64,000 nucleotides of DNA from Candidatus Thorarchaeota archaeon (GTDB lineage: Archaea; Asgardarchaeota; Thorarchaeia; Thorarchaeales; Thorarchaeaceae), in assembly GCA_011364905.1 (NCBI GenBank), contig RDNZ01000006.1, positions 1-64,000 on the forward strand, read 5' to 3'. The position numbers were made by a program, and so were the translations under genes. The notes under the pieces are model-generated. The model worked only from the letters and a program-made list of their open reading frames with translations. It did no database searches and was not told the DNA's origin. How positions within the stretch are numbered: position 1 is the first letter of the stretch; each line of letters begins with the position of its first letter. Shown here piece by piece: positions 27,001-34,962 of this stretch.

Positions 27001-27225
27001 GGTCCTGAAATAGTCGCGTAGCATCGGCCGGAGTTAGAATCTCGCGTCCGAGTGTAGTTTCAGACTCTCTCGACCCCGTTTCTCTCCTCCTTCCAAGATG
27101 TACTGACCGGGAATAACGTGTACTAATTCGGATTTCGCGAGTAAGCGTGTACTGGCCCACAAGACGAGCCCCGAGCTGGCCAGGGGTACACCTCTGTCAT
27201 TCATGGATGCGGGTCGGTACACGCA
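27001..27225. ncRNA. candidate structured RNA (nested inverted repeats)
   Basis: This stretch is richer in G and C than its flanks and has several long-range inverted repeats. GTACTGACC (27101-27109) pairs with GGTCGGTAC (27213-27221). GTGTAC-TGGCC (27148-27158) pairs with GGCCA-GGG-GTACAC (27179-27192). CTGAAA (27006-27011) pairs with TTTCAG (27059-27064), enclosing CGCG pairs (27016-27019 with 27044-27047). Overlapping frames here have no coding character. I could not match it to RNase P, SRP or tRNA. The strand is unknown. Confidence 0.4.
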
Positions 27226-27317
27226 AAATTCGTCAAATGCAATTAGTGATGATCATGCGTTTACCTTACTTTTGACCAAGATTCTTATGGTCATTTAACA
27301 CCCGACGATGTGGTAGA

Positions 27318-28520
27318 ATGACTGTCGATACGAGTGTCCTCATCATTGGTGCAGGTCCAGCTGGCCTAACAGCTGCAAGGAAATTGACGGAACTTGACAT
27401 AGAGTACACCCTCATTACAAGAGAAGATAGACCTGGGGCATACAAGGCCTGTGGAGGATATATACCATCACGCGCGTTGGAGGAGTTCGAACTCAGCAAG
27501 ATTCCAGGAGCACAATATGTGAGATCAATCCGCATGAAGTTTCCCAGTCTTGAGATGAAACGAATGGATTTTGATGAGCCAGTGGGAGTAAATGTTAGTC
27601 GTGGGGATCTAGGTGCCGCCCTTCTCAAACAAATCGGACGCGAAACAGAAAGAATCTGGCTTAACACTGAATGCGGTCAGATAGAATCACATGGAGACCT
27701 ATGCAAGGTGCGGTACACCAAAGAAAACGAAATCGGCTCGCTTTCAACGAATCTTGTCATAGATGCAAGTGGAGTAAATCCCGTCACTCTACGTTTCATT
27801 CCAATAAGAGATAGACCTACGAACTCGCAGATGGGATATGCAGTTCAATATCAATTGAAGACCAAAAAACCACTTGAAATTGTTAATGATTTCTATTACG
27901 GAAGTGAGTTTTCACCCAGAGGCTACGCGTGGTCGTTTTCACGGGGAATTGAAGTAGCAATAGGGACAGGAGGACTAGTAAATAAAGTGAGGGAGAATGA
28001 CAAAAGGACCCTCTCATATCTTGATGAGTTGGTATCAGATACTGAGCCAATAAGCACTGAGCTTCAGAATGCGGGATATGAAATCGTCAGAAGAGAGGCG
28101 GCCCTGATGCCATTAGCCGGTATTGTAACTCCATCATGTGGCAAGCGGGTCATGTTAGCGGGAGATGCTGCATGTCACTGCTCACCTATCACAGGCGAGG
28201 GCATTCACTATTCTATGTTAGGAGGACAGAAAGCCGCTGAAGTGGCAGCTAAATGCGTTCAGAAAAATGACTTCTCAACAAAGGAACTGAGCCAATACGA
28301 GAGATTGTGGACCAAATCATTTGGGTCAGATCTGAAGTGGGGTCTTTGGTTGCAGAGGAGATTCCTTGAGTCAGGATCAAGCTCGATGGGTTCGACATTC
28401 CTCAACTCTGAGAAATCAGTAAGAGTGATTGCGGAGATGCTAGCGGGCCAAAGATCAGTCCGAAGTGCTATCCTTGCAGCAGCGCCTGGATATCTTATTT
28501 CCAAACTCAGACGTGCTTGA
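27318..28520 (+). CDS. geranylgeranyl reductase family FAD-dependent oxidoreductase
   Basis: The 400-residue flavoprotein has the FAD motif GAGPAG at 11-16, the family block KACGGYIP at 43-50 and a second FAD motif MLAGDAACHCSPITGEGI near 279. In archaea, relatives saturate the isoprenoid chains of ether lipids, or reduce other prenyl groups. The Cys in the ACGGY block matches the family position important in geranylgeranyl reductases. The C-terminal helix-rich tail is shorter than in the lipid enzyme, so the substrate is uncertain. It stands alone after the candidate structured RNA. Confidence 0.85.
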   Translation: MTVDTSVLIIGAGPAGLTAARKLTELDIEYTLITREDRPGAYKACGGYIPSRALEEFELSKIPGAQYVRSIRMKFPSLEMKRMDFDEPVGVNVSRGDLGAALLKQIGRETERIWLNTECGQIESHGDLCKVRYTKENEIGSLSTNLVIDASGVNPVTLRFIPIRDRPTNSQMGYAVQYQLKTKKPLEIVNDFYYGSEFSPRGYAWSFSRGIEVAIGTGGLVNKVRENDKRTLSYLDELVSDTEPISTELQNAGYEIVRREAALMPLAGIVTPSCGKRVMLAGDAACHCSPITGEGIHYSMLGGQKAAEVAAKCVQKNDFSTKELSQYERLWTKSFGSDLKWGLWLQRRFLESGSSSMGSTFLNSEKSVRVIAEMLAGQRSVRSAILAAAPGYLISKLRRA

Positions 28521-28941
28521 GAATAATTCATAGTTGAACATCCAGAATGGTTATATCAGATACCTTATATTGCGATTATTACAAATACATATGTCGGTAT
28601 TGCGATATTTGCAACGGATGTGTGAGTTGTTGCGAATTACTCGGAATTTCTGACCATGGAAATATAGCATCAGCAAGATGGCACATGTTGCATATTGGAA
28701 CACTCCTCCTCTCCCTCTCACATTCATCGAACATGTGACCCAAAAACGCACAACATAGAAGCACGAATTCGAACAGACCGCAAAACCGTGGAGCGAGCTC
28801 TTCGAGCCAATGGGACCTGGTTTGAAGAGCTCGATACCTTTCTTTTTAATTTCACACTCAAAAGTTGAATAGCCCAATTTTGGAAAGTCGGAGCACTGTG
28901 GATCCTTATTGGACATCAGGAATTTTGCTCCTGCAATAAGC
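28521..28941. other. gap between convergent genes, includes a perfect hairpin
   Basis: No convincing gene was found. A short Cys-rich frame at 28547-28738 is discussed as rejected. The main feature is the hairpin at 28794-28833. Confidence 0.45.
28794..28850 (+). terminator. long hairpin with T-rich tail
   Basis: CGAGCTCTTC (28794-28803) is inverted as GAAGAGCTCG (28824-28833), a perfect ten-pair stem with a 20-base loop. A T-rich tail follows on the plus strand to about 28850. It lies between two convergent genes, 273 bases after the upstream stop, so it could be a terminator or an unrelated structure. Confidence 0.4.
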
Positions 28942-30321
28942 TTACCAGTAACTATCAGGCCATCTCTCGTCCATAATCATCATTGCTTTTTTCTCTACAG
29001 CTGGGTCCTCATCTCGAAGACCAATTCTTATGATCTTTACAGCTTGGTCCCTTGGCAATTCAAGGCTGGCTTCCAATACAGCTAACCTCACTCTGTAATC
29101 CTCATCATGCATTAATCGACAAAGGTATGACTCAACACCTGGAACCTGAACCGCGCTAAGAGACCTGACCGCATCAATCCGTGCAGCTGATGATGTGGCT
29201 CGTGTCAATTGGTCAAGGGCTTCTCGATACCTTTCAGTCAATTCCGAAGGCAAAGGTTTCTTACTCTCTTTTGGAACTGGAGGAGGAATTCCACCAGGCA
29301 TGAAGTATTGTGCAGATTCAATTGTGGAAATAGCCTTGTATATTGACATCTTAACTGAATCCTGACTTTTGGATATCTGTTCACAGAGAAAGTCAACTTT
29401 ATTGATGTCATGCGTTTGTTGAAGCAGACCAATTGCATTGATTCTCATCGTCCTTGAGTCATTAGCAATAATGCTGGGAAGAGCATCGTTGCAATGCTTT
29501 GTGCCTACTGAGAGAAGGAACTGCAACGCGTTTCTACGTTCGTTTTCTACATCAGAGCCCAACCTGATCATTTCTAGGTAGGTCTTATAGAGCAACCAGA
29601 GCTCGCTCGATGATTTGTAGTAACTTTCCAGATGCTGCATTCTTTCTGTCACTAGCTTCGGCCATTCATTCTCTGTAACCTCAACCAGCATTGAACCAAC
29701 ATCAAGACTAAAAGATTGTAGTGCCTCACCAAGTTTCTGGAACTCACTCTTTCCAAGAACAGGGTAATCAGTATCGAATTTGAAGGCAGTGAGAATTTTC
29801 CTGCCATAGTGAGTACGAAGAAGATCGACCAAGCAGTATCGCATCTTCGGAGGATTGTCAGTTGAATTTGGGGAGTAGAGAATCCTACAAGAACCAAGTT
29901 CCTTAGCTCGTTTGGTAAGGACATAGGGTACAAGAACAACATATCGAGTTTCAGTCAATACATCAATCTCGATGAAGGAAAGGTCCAAGCTGAAGTTTCC
30001 ATCCTCAACGAGTTGTATCACGATTTCAGCAAGCAGACTTTGCGCCTCACCCCTATCTGAAGCACCCGCTACCCATCCAAGAATTTCGTAAGATGGTCGT
30101 AGTAGTGCAAAATACACTGGTCCAAAGTCAAGATAGTCAGCAATGCAATCTCGAATCTTAAGCTGGGAGAGACTACTTCCATCCCATTCAAGGATCCGTC
30201 CTAGCCTTTGAGTGAACTCCTTGAGGGTACCTTCCATCAACAGGTTATCGAGACATGAAAATGCAGATACATAATCACCCCTGTCAATATCCATGATGAA
30301 AGAGGTTACCGACTCGTTCAC
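28942..30321 (-). CDS. HEAT-repeat protein
   Basis: The last third of this 459-residue protein contains HEAT/PBS-lyase-type repeats (TSSAARIDAVRSLSAVQV, YRVRLAVLEASLELPRDQ, AVEKKAMMIMDE), a protein-interaction scaffold. The N-terminal 200 residues are a separate alpha/beta region not recognised. There is no signal or membrane segment. The GTG/ATG start lies just downstream of a hairpin that probably ends the upstream gene. Function is unknown; it may be a scaffold like the second HEAT protein at 34959. Confidence 0.7.
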   Translation of the reverse strand: MNESVTSFIMDIDRGDYVSAFSCLDNLLMEGTLKEFTQRLGRILEWDGSSLSQLKIRDCIADYLDFGPVYFALLRPSYEILGWVAGASDRGEAQSLLAEIVIQLVEDGNFSLDLSFIEIDVLTETRYVVLVPYVLTKRAKELGSCRILYSPNSTDNPPKMRYCLVDLLRTHYGRKILTAFKFDTDYPVLGKSEFQKLGEALQSFSLDVGSMLVEVTENEWPKLVTERMQHLESYYKSSSELWLLYKTYLEMIRLGSDVENERRNALQFLLSVGTKHCNDALPSIIANDSRTMRINAIGLLQQTHDINKVDFLCEQISKSQDSVKMSIYKAISTIESAQYFMPGGIPPPVPKESKKPLPSELTERYREALDQLTRATSSAARIDAVRSLSAVQVPGVESYLCRLMHDEDYRVRLAVLEASLELPRDQAVKIIRIGLRDEDPAVEKKAMMIMDERWPDSYW

Positions 30322-30389
30322 GACTTTGCCCGATATCTGGTCCCGTCAGGTTGTATAAGAACCACACTCATAATGAAAATAGTGAAGAT

Positions 30390-30413
30390 GGCCTAGCTTC
30401 TGCACGCTAGGCC
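30390..30413 (-). terminator. hairpin after the 30434 gene
   Basis: GGCCTAGC and GCTAGGCC form a perfect eight-pair stem with an eight-base loop, 20 bases after the stop of the minus-strand gene at 30434. The following minus-strand bases are T-rich. Confidence 0.55.
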
Positions 30414-30433
30414 AACAAAGAGGGTGAAGAGAA

Positions 30434-30802
30434 TTAGGATCCAGTGCCTCGCATTTTGTGGACAATGAAGCATTTTTCTCGATAAGCTTGATCTTCCAGA
30501 TCATTGATAAAATTCTCAAGCTTCTTGACCCTGGTGAACGACTCTTCAATTCCAAGATCACGAACTTGTATCAATGCTTTCTTGTGTTCAATTCGCACAT
30601 AAATTCCACCAAGTCCGACCCCATGTTTCATGTACACCGGGTCCTCTTGGTTCTTGACTCTATAGAAACCCTGTCTTCTGAGCATTCTACTGAACATCAT
30701 CATCTGCGTCGTACCCTCCCGGCGGTAGACAAAGAGGGTACACGCTATCTCTAATATAAACACATTGGGTTTTGATTGGTACACGTAAGCTTTTCGCGCC
30801 AT
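30434..30802 (-). CDS. small basic hypothetical protein
   Basis: This 122-residue protein is unrecognised. It has alternating strands and helices (VFILEIACTLFVYRRE, GIYVRIEHKKALIQVRD, FTRVKKLENFINDLED) and a high content of Arg and Lys. No signal or membrane helix is visible. A clear hairpin terminator follows it. A compact alpha/beta fold that binds nucleic acid is a guess I would not press. Confidence 0.65.
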   Translation of the reverse strand: MARKAYVYQSKPNVFILEIACTLFVYRREGTTQMMMFSRMLRRQGFYRVKNQEDPVYMKHGVGLGGIYVRIEHKKALIQVRDLGIEESFTRVKKLENFINDLEDQAYREKCFIVHKMRGTGS

Positions 30803-31306
30803 ATCCTATTCGATAGAAGCTGCTTAAAAAGATACAAAGCAGCTACTTAGACTATGTATTTTGCACAAATCAACGTTCTTGACTGAAATTTTTGCATAAA
30901 TGAGCTAGTCAATATCCATTCCAGCTTTCAATGCATTCAAACGGCGCCAAACAGCTGAACGTTTACATTACGATGTTATCGAAATATTCAGCTTTGTCTC
31001 TAACGTTTACAAACATACTATTCAGACGTGTACTATCCGAACTGGGAGCCCGTATGACCCCGAGATGAGACAGATTGAAGTATAATTCCCTGAGACAACG
31101 AGTTTATCTTTAAACCTATCAGCTGATATTGCAGCACAATCATAGTAAGCAATCATTTAGTATACGCCGCTGCTTGCGAGGCCTTTTATTGAGAGAAACG
31201 ACAGCCAGAGTCCTTCTGATTTCTATGCAGTGAGAAAAAGAATCCAAACCCAAAGAAAATCCTTAAAATGCCTTCAATCTGAATCGACAGTCAAGGTTAG
31301 AACACG
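30803..31306. other. intergenic stretch with a direct repeat
   Basis: About 500 bases separate divergent genes and contain no supported coding frame. The ten-base word AACGTTTACA occurs at 30958-30967 and 31002-31011, 44 bases apart, which is four helical turns and could be a pair of regulator sites. Confidence 0.35.
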
Positions 31307-31831
31307 ATGCAGTTTTGGAGCGGTATTATAGAAGTTCTACGTACAATGCCAGCATCAACTATTTTGATCACACTGGTTTCAATCGGCCTTGCACTTGTGT
31401 CTGTTTGGGCAACCAGAAGATTCACTGATATGGAGAAAATGCAATCGGATATGGCCGAGATCAAGGATTGGCAAGACCGTTTCAAAAAAGCGCGACAGAG
31501 CATGGACCCCCTTGAGCTCCAACAGGTGATGGATGACCAAGGGAGGATAATGAGACTCAACACGTCACTAATGTCCTCAAGAATGAAGCCAACTTGCATC
31601 TTTTACATTCCTTTCCTCATTATCTTCGGCGTCTTGAATGTCCTCTATGGTGGTAGCATAGTTGCTATTATTCCATTCAATATTCACAAAGTACTTCCGT
31701 TCCTTACCGGTCTTCTGGGAGCACCAACGACTGGAGGATTTGGACTAAGCTTCTATGGATACTACCTCTTGGTTGGTTTAGGCCTTGGTAACATTGTCAG
31801 AAGGCCCTTTGGCCTCTCCATGACTACCTAG
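31307..31831 (+). CDS. EMC3/TMCO1-family (DUF106) membrane protein
   Basis: The 174-residue protein has a first membrane helix at about 15-35, a cytosolic charged coiled region (ATRRFTDMEKMQSDMAEIKDW, LQQVMDDQGRIMRLNTSLM), then a SRMKPTCIFYIPFLIIFGVL helix and a final helix pair. This is the layout of archaeal DUF106 proteins, members of the YidC/Oxa1/EMC3/TMCO1 insertase superfamily. By family knowledge it helps insert membrane proteins, with the ribosome-facing coiled region. The short length is normal for archaeal members. Confidence 0.85.
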   Translation: MQFWSGIIEVLRTMPASTILITLVSIGLALVSVWATRRFTDMEKMQSDMAEIKDWQDRFKKARQSMDPLELQQVMDDQGRIMRLNTSLMSSRMKPTCIFYIPFLIIFGVLNVLYGGSIVAIIPFNIHKVLPFLTGLLGAPTTGGFGLSFYGYYLLVGLGLGNIVRRPFGLSMTT

Positions 31832-31915
31832 GATAGAACCACCATTCCGATATGCGCTGCATTGTGCCATTCGTGACACATAGATTACGTTCTTCAGTTC
31901 CTTTTTATTCAATGG

Positions 31916-32053
31916 AGAAACCAATGTTTCTGCGGTTCCCCACGGGCGCATACCGATAACCGGCTGGGGGGACGTGAGAAAGGATGTAACTCTCATTCTA
32001 CGGAGCATCCCTTGTAGTCTTTCTTCCGTGTTGCATCCTTTCTCTGCACCGTG
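31916..32053. ncRNA. candidate structured RNA or leader
   Basis: The stretch upstream of the DUF362 gene is packed with inverted repeats. A 15-pair stem joins 31976-31990 to 32030-32044 with one G-T pair. ACGGA (32000-32004) pairs with TCCGT (32025-32029) and stacks on it. CCCCA (31938-31942) pairs with TGGGG (31965-31969). AGAAAC (31916-31921) pairs with GTTTCT (31926-31931). A TATA-like TTTTAACT near 32072 suggests the DUF362 promoter lies downstream, so this may be a separate RNA rather than a leader. No family was recognised. Confidence 0.45.
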
Positions 32054-32101
32054 TCGCTTAATCAGGAAGCATTTTAACTATCAACACGAACTGGCTGCAG
32101 T

Positions 32102-33295
32102 ATGAGTCCAAAACCAACTAAGGTATATTATGGGTCAGTGATACCAGGCAACAGAGGCCAGTGGTCGGCTTTTGCAGCCAAAGTTGATGAAGTAATCAAG
32201 AAACTTGATTTTTCCACAATTACGAAGAAAGACAAAGTAGCTATCAAAATGCATCTTGGTAATAAAGAGGGTTACCAGACCATTCCTGTCTTCTTTGTTA
32301 GGCGAATCGTTAAAGCTGTCAAAGATGTGGGCGGGTATCCCTTTATCACGGACACTCCTACTGCGGTTTACAATGCAGCGGAAAGAGGGTATACTCAAGA
32401 GACCTGTGGGTGTCCACTCATTCCAACAGCTGGAATAAAAGATACGTACACATATACATTCAATGTTGATTTTCACAGTATAGAGACCTTGGAAATGGGA
32501 GGAGTCTTGCATGATGCTGATGTGCTCATTGATCTTGCACATGTGAAAGGACACAATACATGTGGATTTGGTGGAGCCATCAAGAATATCGCACTGGGAG
32601 GATATCATGGGCCTTCGAGATGGGGCAAGATTCACAGAATCGAACAGGCACTGCCATATTGGGATGCTGACAAATGCACTCCGGAACATGCAAAGGAACT
32701 TGAAGAATCATGCCCAGACGGATGCATCAAGTACAATAAAAAAATCCATCAACTTACCGTCCAGTTTGGTTTCTGCAATCAATGCTTAGACTGCCTAGAC
32801 GCTGACAAGGAAGTTGGATGTCTCCAAATAAAACAAGAGAACTTTTCACTCTTTCAAGAACTCTTGGCATTGAATGCTAGTGAAGTCCTAAAACAATATG
32901 ATAACGATAAGGTGTTTTTCCTGAATTTTGCAATCAATATCATGCCTTTGTGTGATTGTTGGGGCTTTGGATTTCCAAATGTCCTGAATGACATAGGGAT
33001 TCTGGGTAGTAGGGAAATTGTTGCGGCTGAAACAGCCACATTGGACCTAATTGGAAAACAGAAAATCATTGAAAGCATGATGCCTCCTTTTGTAAGACTG
33101 AACAAAAAGAAGAACCTACACCCGTTTCAAAGAATGCATGGACCGATGAAAAATCCGTACATCGCTTTGGAGTATGCTGAAAAACTTGGTATGGGGTCCA
33201 AGAATTACGAACTAGTAGAAGTATTGGCTGTGGAAACTACCAAGAATAAAAAGGGTCCATCAAAAGTTTCCGAACCAGCACCTTCATTCTATTAA
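32102..33295 (+). CDS. DUF362 protein with Cys clusters, possible Fe-S protein
   Basis: The 397-residue protein carries the DUF362 core (VAIKMHLGNKEGYQTIP near the start, DADVLIDLAHVKGHNTCGFGGAIKN in the middle). DUF362 proteins are often joined to ferredoxin domains. Here two Cys groups occur between about 195 and 240 (CTPEHA...CPDGC and CNQCLDC...GC), which could hold a 4Fe-4S cluster although the spacing is not a textbook ferredoxin. The GHNTCGFGG core is intact. The real reaction of the family is unknown. The start probably follows a leaderless promoter. Confidence 0.82.
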   Translation: MSPKPTKVYYGSVIPGNRGQWSAFAAKVDEVIKKLDFSTITKKDKVAIKMHLGNKEGYQTIPVFFVRRIVKAVKDVGGYPFITDTPTAVYNAAERGYTQETCGCPLIPTAGIKDTYTYTFNVDFHSIETLEMGGVLHDADVLIDLAHVKGHNTCGFGGAIKNIALGGYHGPSRWGKIHRIEQALPYWDADKCTPEHAKELEESCPDGCIKYNKKIHQLTVQFGFCNQCLDCLDADKEVGCLQIKQENFSLFQELLALNASEVLKQYDNDKVFFLNFAINIMPLCDCWGFGFPNVLNDIGILGSREIVAAETATLDLIGKQKIIESMMPPFVRLNKKKNLHPFQRMHGPMKNPYIALEYAEKLGMGSKNYELVEVLAVETTKNKKGPSKVSEPAPSFY

Positions 33296-33416
33296 TGACT
33301 TAAGTGATCACACGTGACGAGGCTTAATCTAGAGAATCATTAAAAGAATTCGCGATGAAAGGTCATTGGGACCAATATAAGTTAGGAAAATCAGCTATAG
33401 AGTAGGCGTTTCCATC

Positions 33417-33941
33417 TTGCCATACGAACATTCACCTGAAGAGAGGCTAAAGCGATACAAGGCGAGTTTAGATAAGATGGCAAAAGAGGAGGGGCGGAAT
33501 CTCAAGTCTACCAAGAACGTGCCTAAGACAGCCCAATCAAAAGACAAAGAAACGGTCAATCCAGTAAAGGCGAAATCCAAAAAGACGCAGTCTACAGAGC
33601 CGCAGATCAAGCCGCCGCAGGAACTGGTAAGTCCAGCCAAGAAGGAGTTGGGGGAATCTATAGCCACTGTGCGGAAAAGTACCAAAGCTTCCAGTAAAGC
33701 AAAGGACAAGAAAGCGGATGGTCGCAACTTTCTGATGCTCAAGGTTCGTCTAGGCTCAATTGAGAGCGGCTTACGCGACATCAAGAAGAGAAGGGAGACT
33801 CTTGAAGCGCAACTCAAGAGCAAATACATTGACAGAAAGAAGTATCAAGAAGAGATGACAGCTCTTGTTGCAGAAGGCCGTAAATTACTTGTAGAGAAAG
33901 AGCGTGTAGAAAAGGAAATGAAGCAAGTCAAACCCCGTTGA
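33417..33941 (+). CDS. Lys-rich coiled-coil protein
   Basis: This 174-residue protein is extremely rich in Lys. The first 100 residues look disordered (SKDKETVNPVKAKSKKTQS). The rest forms a strongly predicted coiled coil (LGSIESGLRDIKKRRETLE, EMTALVAEGRKLLVEKERVE). No family was recognised. The start is TTG with no clear ribosome site. Highly basic tails suggest binding to nucleic acid or another acidic partner. It heads a run of three same-strand genes. Confidence 0.7.
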   Translation: MPYEHSPEERLKRYKASLDKMAKEEGRNLKSTKNVPKTAQSKDKETVNPVKAKSKKTQSTEPQIKPPQELVSPAKKELGESIATVRKSTKASSKAKDKKADGRNFLMLKVRLGSIESGLRDIKKRRETLEAQLKSKYIDRKKYQEEMTALVAEGRKLLVEKERVEKEMKQVKPR

Positions 33942-34053
33942 TCCTGCGAGTTCAGTTGCAGCAAAGTTCCTTTTGGCATAAGAAACAATACAACCACACA
34001 AAAGGAATATACGCTGCACAGAATCAAGAACGAGAGTCTGGAGGCTGAATGCC

Positions 34054-34962
34054 CTGAGTAGGAAACGTGCCCCCGCAAAAACAAAACGTCTAGCCTATGT
34101 CACCAATATATGTGAGCTGAGTAGACGCGGGGATATTGATGCAGTGGCAGGTCTAATCCAGGGATACTACACAGATAGAAATGCACACCCATGGCATACC
34201 ATCTTTAATGATATTGAGAAGCATTGGACTCGTGAAAATCCGAAAAAAGATGTATCAGAAGCAATTGTGTTACTGCGTGATGCTGTCTTTAGCGCTTTTG
34301 ATATCCTATCTTTTAGTATCGCGTTAGATATTCAGACCAGAGAGATCGTTTCACTATTTACAAATGAATCCAACTGGAAAGACGGAAGAAGGAAAGTCAG
34401 AAGCAAATGTATAGAACTTGCTGAACAAATGATTAAGAAAAGAAAGACACGGTTTTTAATTCCCTCTGCCCTAAAACGTGATGGATTCGGTTTTTTGATT
34501 TCGGACCTGCAAAATGCTGAACTTGAAACCTTCAAGAAGGCAAGGCCGAAGGTGGGAAAGATTCCCAAGCGAAAGGGTACAGTTTTGGATCTGAGGCCTT
34601 TAGAGAAGAGTCGACTAGGCAGTAAATTCCTCAAGGAGCAAATGGTCATGGAACACTTTCTTGAGAAGAAAGACTCCCGAGTACCTATCATTCTAGAGGC
34701 ATATGATCGCTTTCTGATAGAGTATGAGATAGATTCGAGCTCATCTGCAGCAGTACCCGTTCTTACTGAACAAGTTACCTTGAATGGAACTCCGGTCTCA
34801 GAAATTGCGAGTGAAAAAGCGGATGCTAACAAACGTGTTCTGGCAAAAGAAGTTCAATCACCGTTGAGCGACTATATTGAGATGAGTTCACCTCCAAAGA
34901 AGAATAGGAAGAAATCCAAGAAACCTTCGAAGCAAAAGAAGAGGAGGGCTCGAAAGAAGTGA
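34054..34962 (+). CDS. unknown protein with Lys-rich tail, CTG start
   Basis: The frame reads through a real-looking N-terminus (SRKRAPAKTKRLAYVTNI) upstream of the GTG at 34144, and GGAGG at 34040-34044 sits nine bases before a CTG at 34054. No ATG, GTG or TTG occurs in frame between the upstream stop and 34144. I therefore favour CTG initiation (302 residues). The central region is helical (IVLLRDAVFSAFDILSFS, LAEQMIKKRKTRFLIPSAL). The tail is about 40 residues of almost only Lys, Arg, Ser and Pro. The fold is not recognised. Its stop overlaps the next gene's start by four bases. Confidence 0.7.
   Translation: MSRKRAPAKTKRLAYVTNICELSRRGDIDAVAGLIQGYYTDRNAHPWHTIFNDIEKHWTRENPKKDVSEAIVLLRDAVFSAFDILSFSIALDIQTREIVSLFTNESNWKDGRRKVRSKCIELAEQMIKKRKTRFLIPSALKRDGFGFLISDLQNAELETFKKARPKVGKIPKRKGTVLDLRPLEKSRLGSKFLKEQMVMEHFLEKKDSRVPIILEAYDRFLIEYEIDSSSSAAVPVLTEQVTLNGTPVSEIASEKADANKRVLAKEVQSPLSDYIEMSSPPKKNRKKSKKPSKQKKRRARKK

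Noticed and set aside
27001..27225. RNase P or SRP RNA in the structured region
   Set aside because: I looked for the conserved GAGGAAAGUCC and ACAGAA words of RNase P and the GNAR-loop helix 8 of SRP RNA on both strands and found neither.
28547..28738. Small Cys-rich open frame (CRYCDICNGCVSCC)
   Set aside because: It lacks a ribosome site, the Cys codons come from a repetitive TGT/TGC run, and the second half is without coding character. A small metallothionein-like protein cannot be excluded, but support is too weak.
28750..28800. tRNA-like TTCGAA on the minus strand
   Set aside because: The T-loop word occurs, but the stem bases beside it do not pair and no D-arm or acceptor stem can be built.
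31916..32053. RNase P RNA in the second structured stretch
   Set aside because: CAGAAAC and GAGAAAGG are superficially similar to conserved words, but the pairing of the central helix is missing and the stretch is too short.
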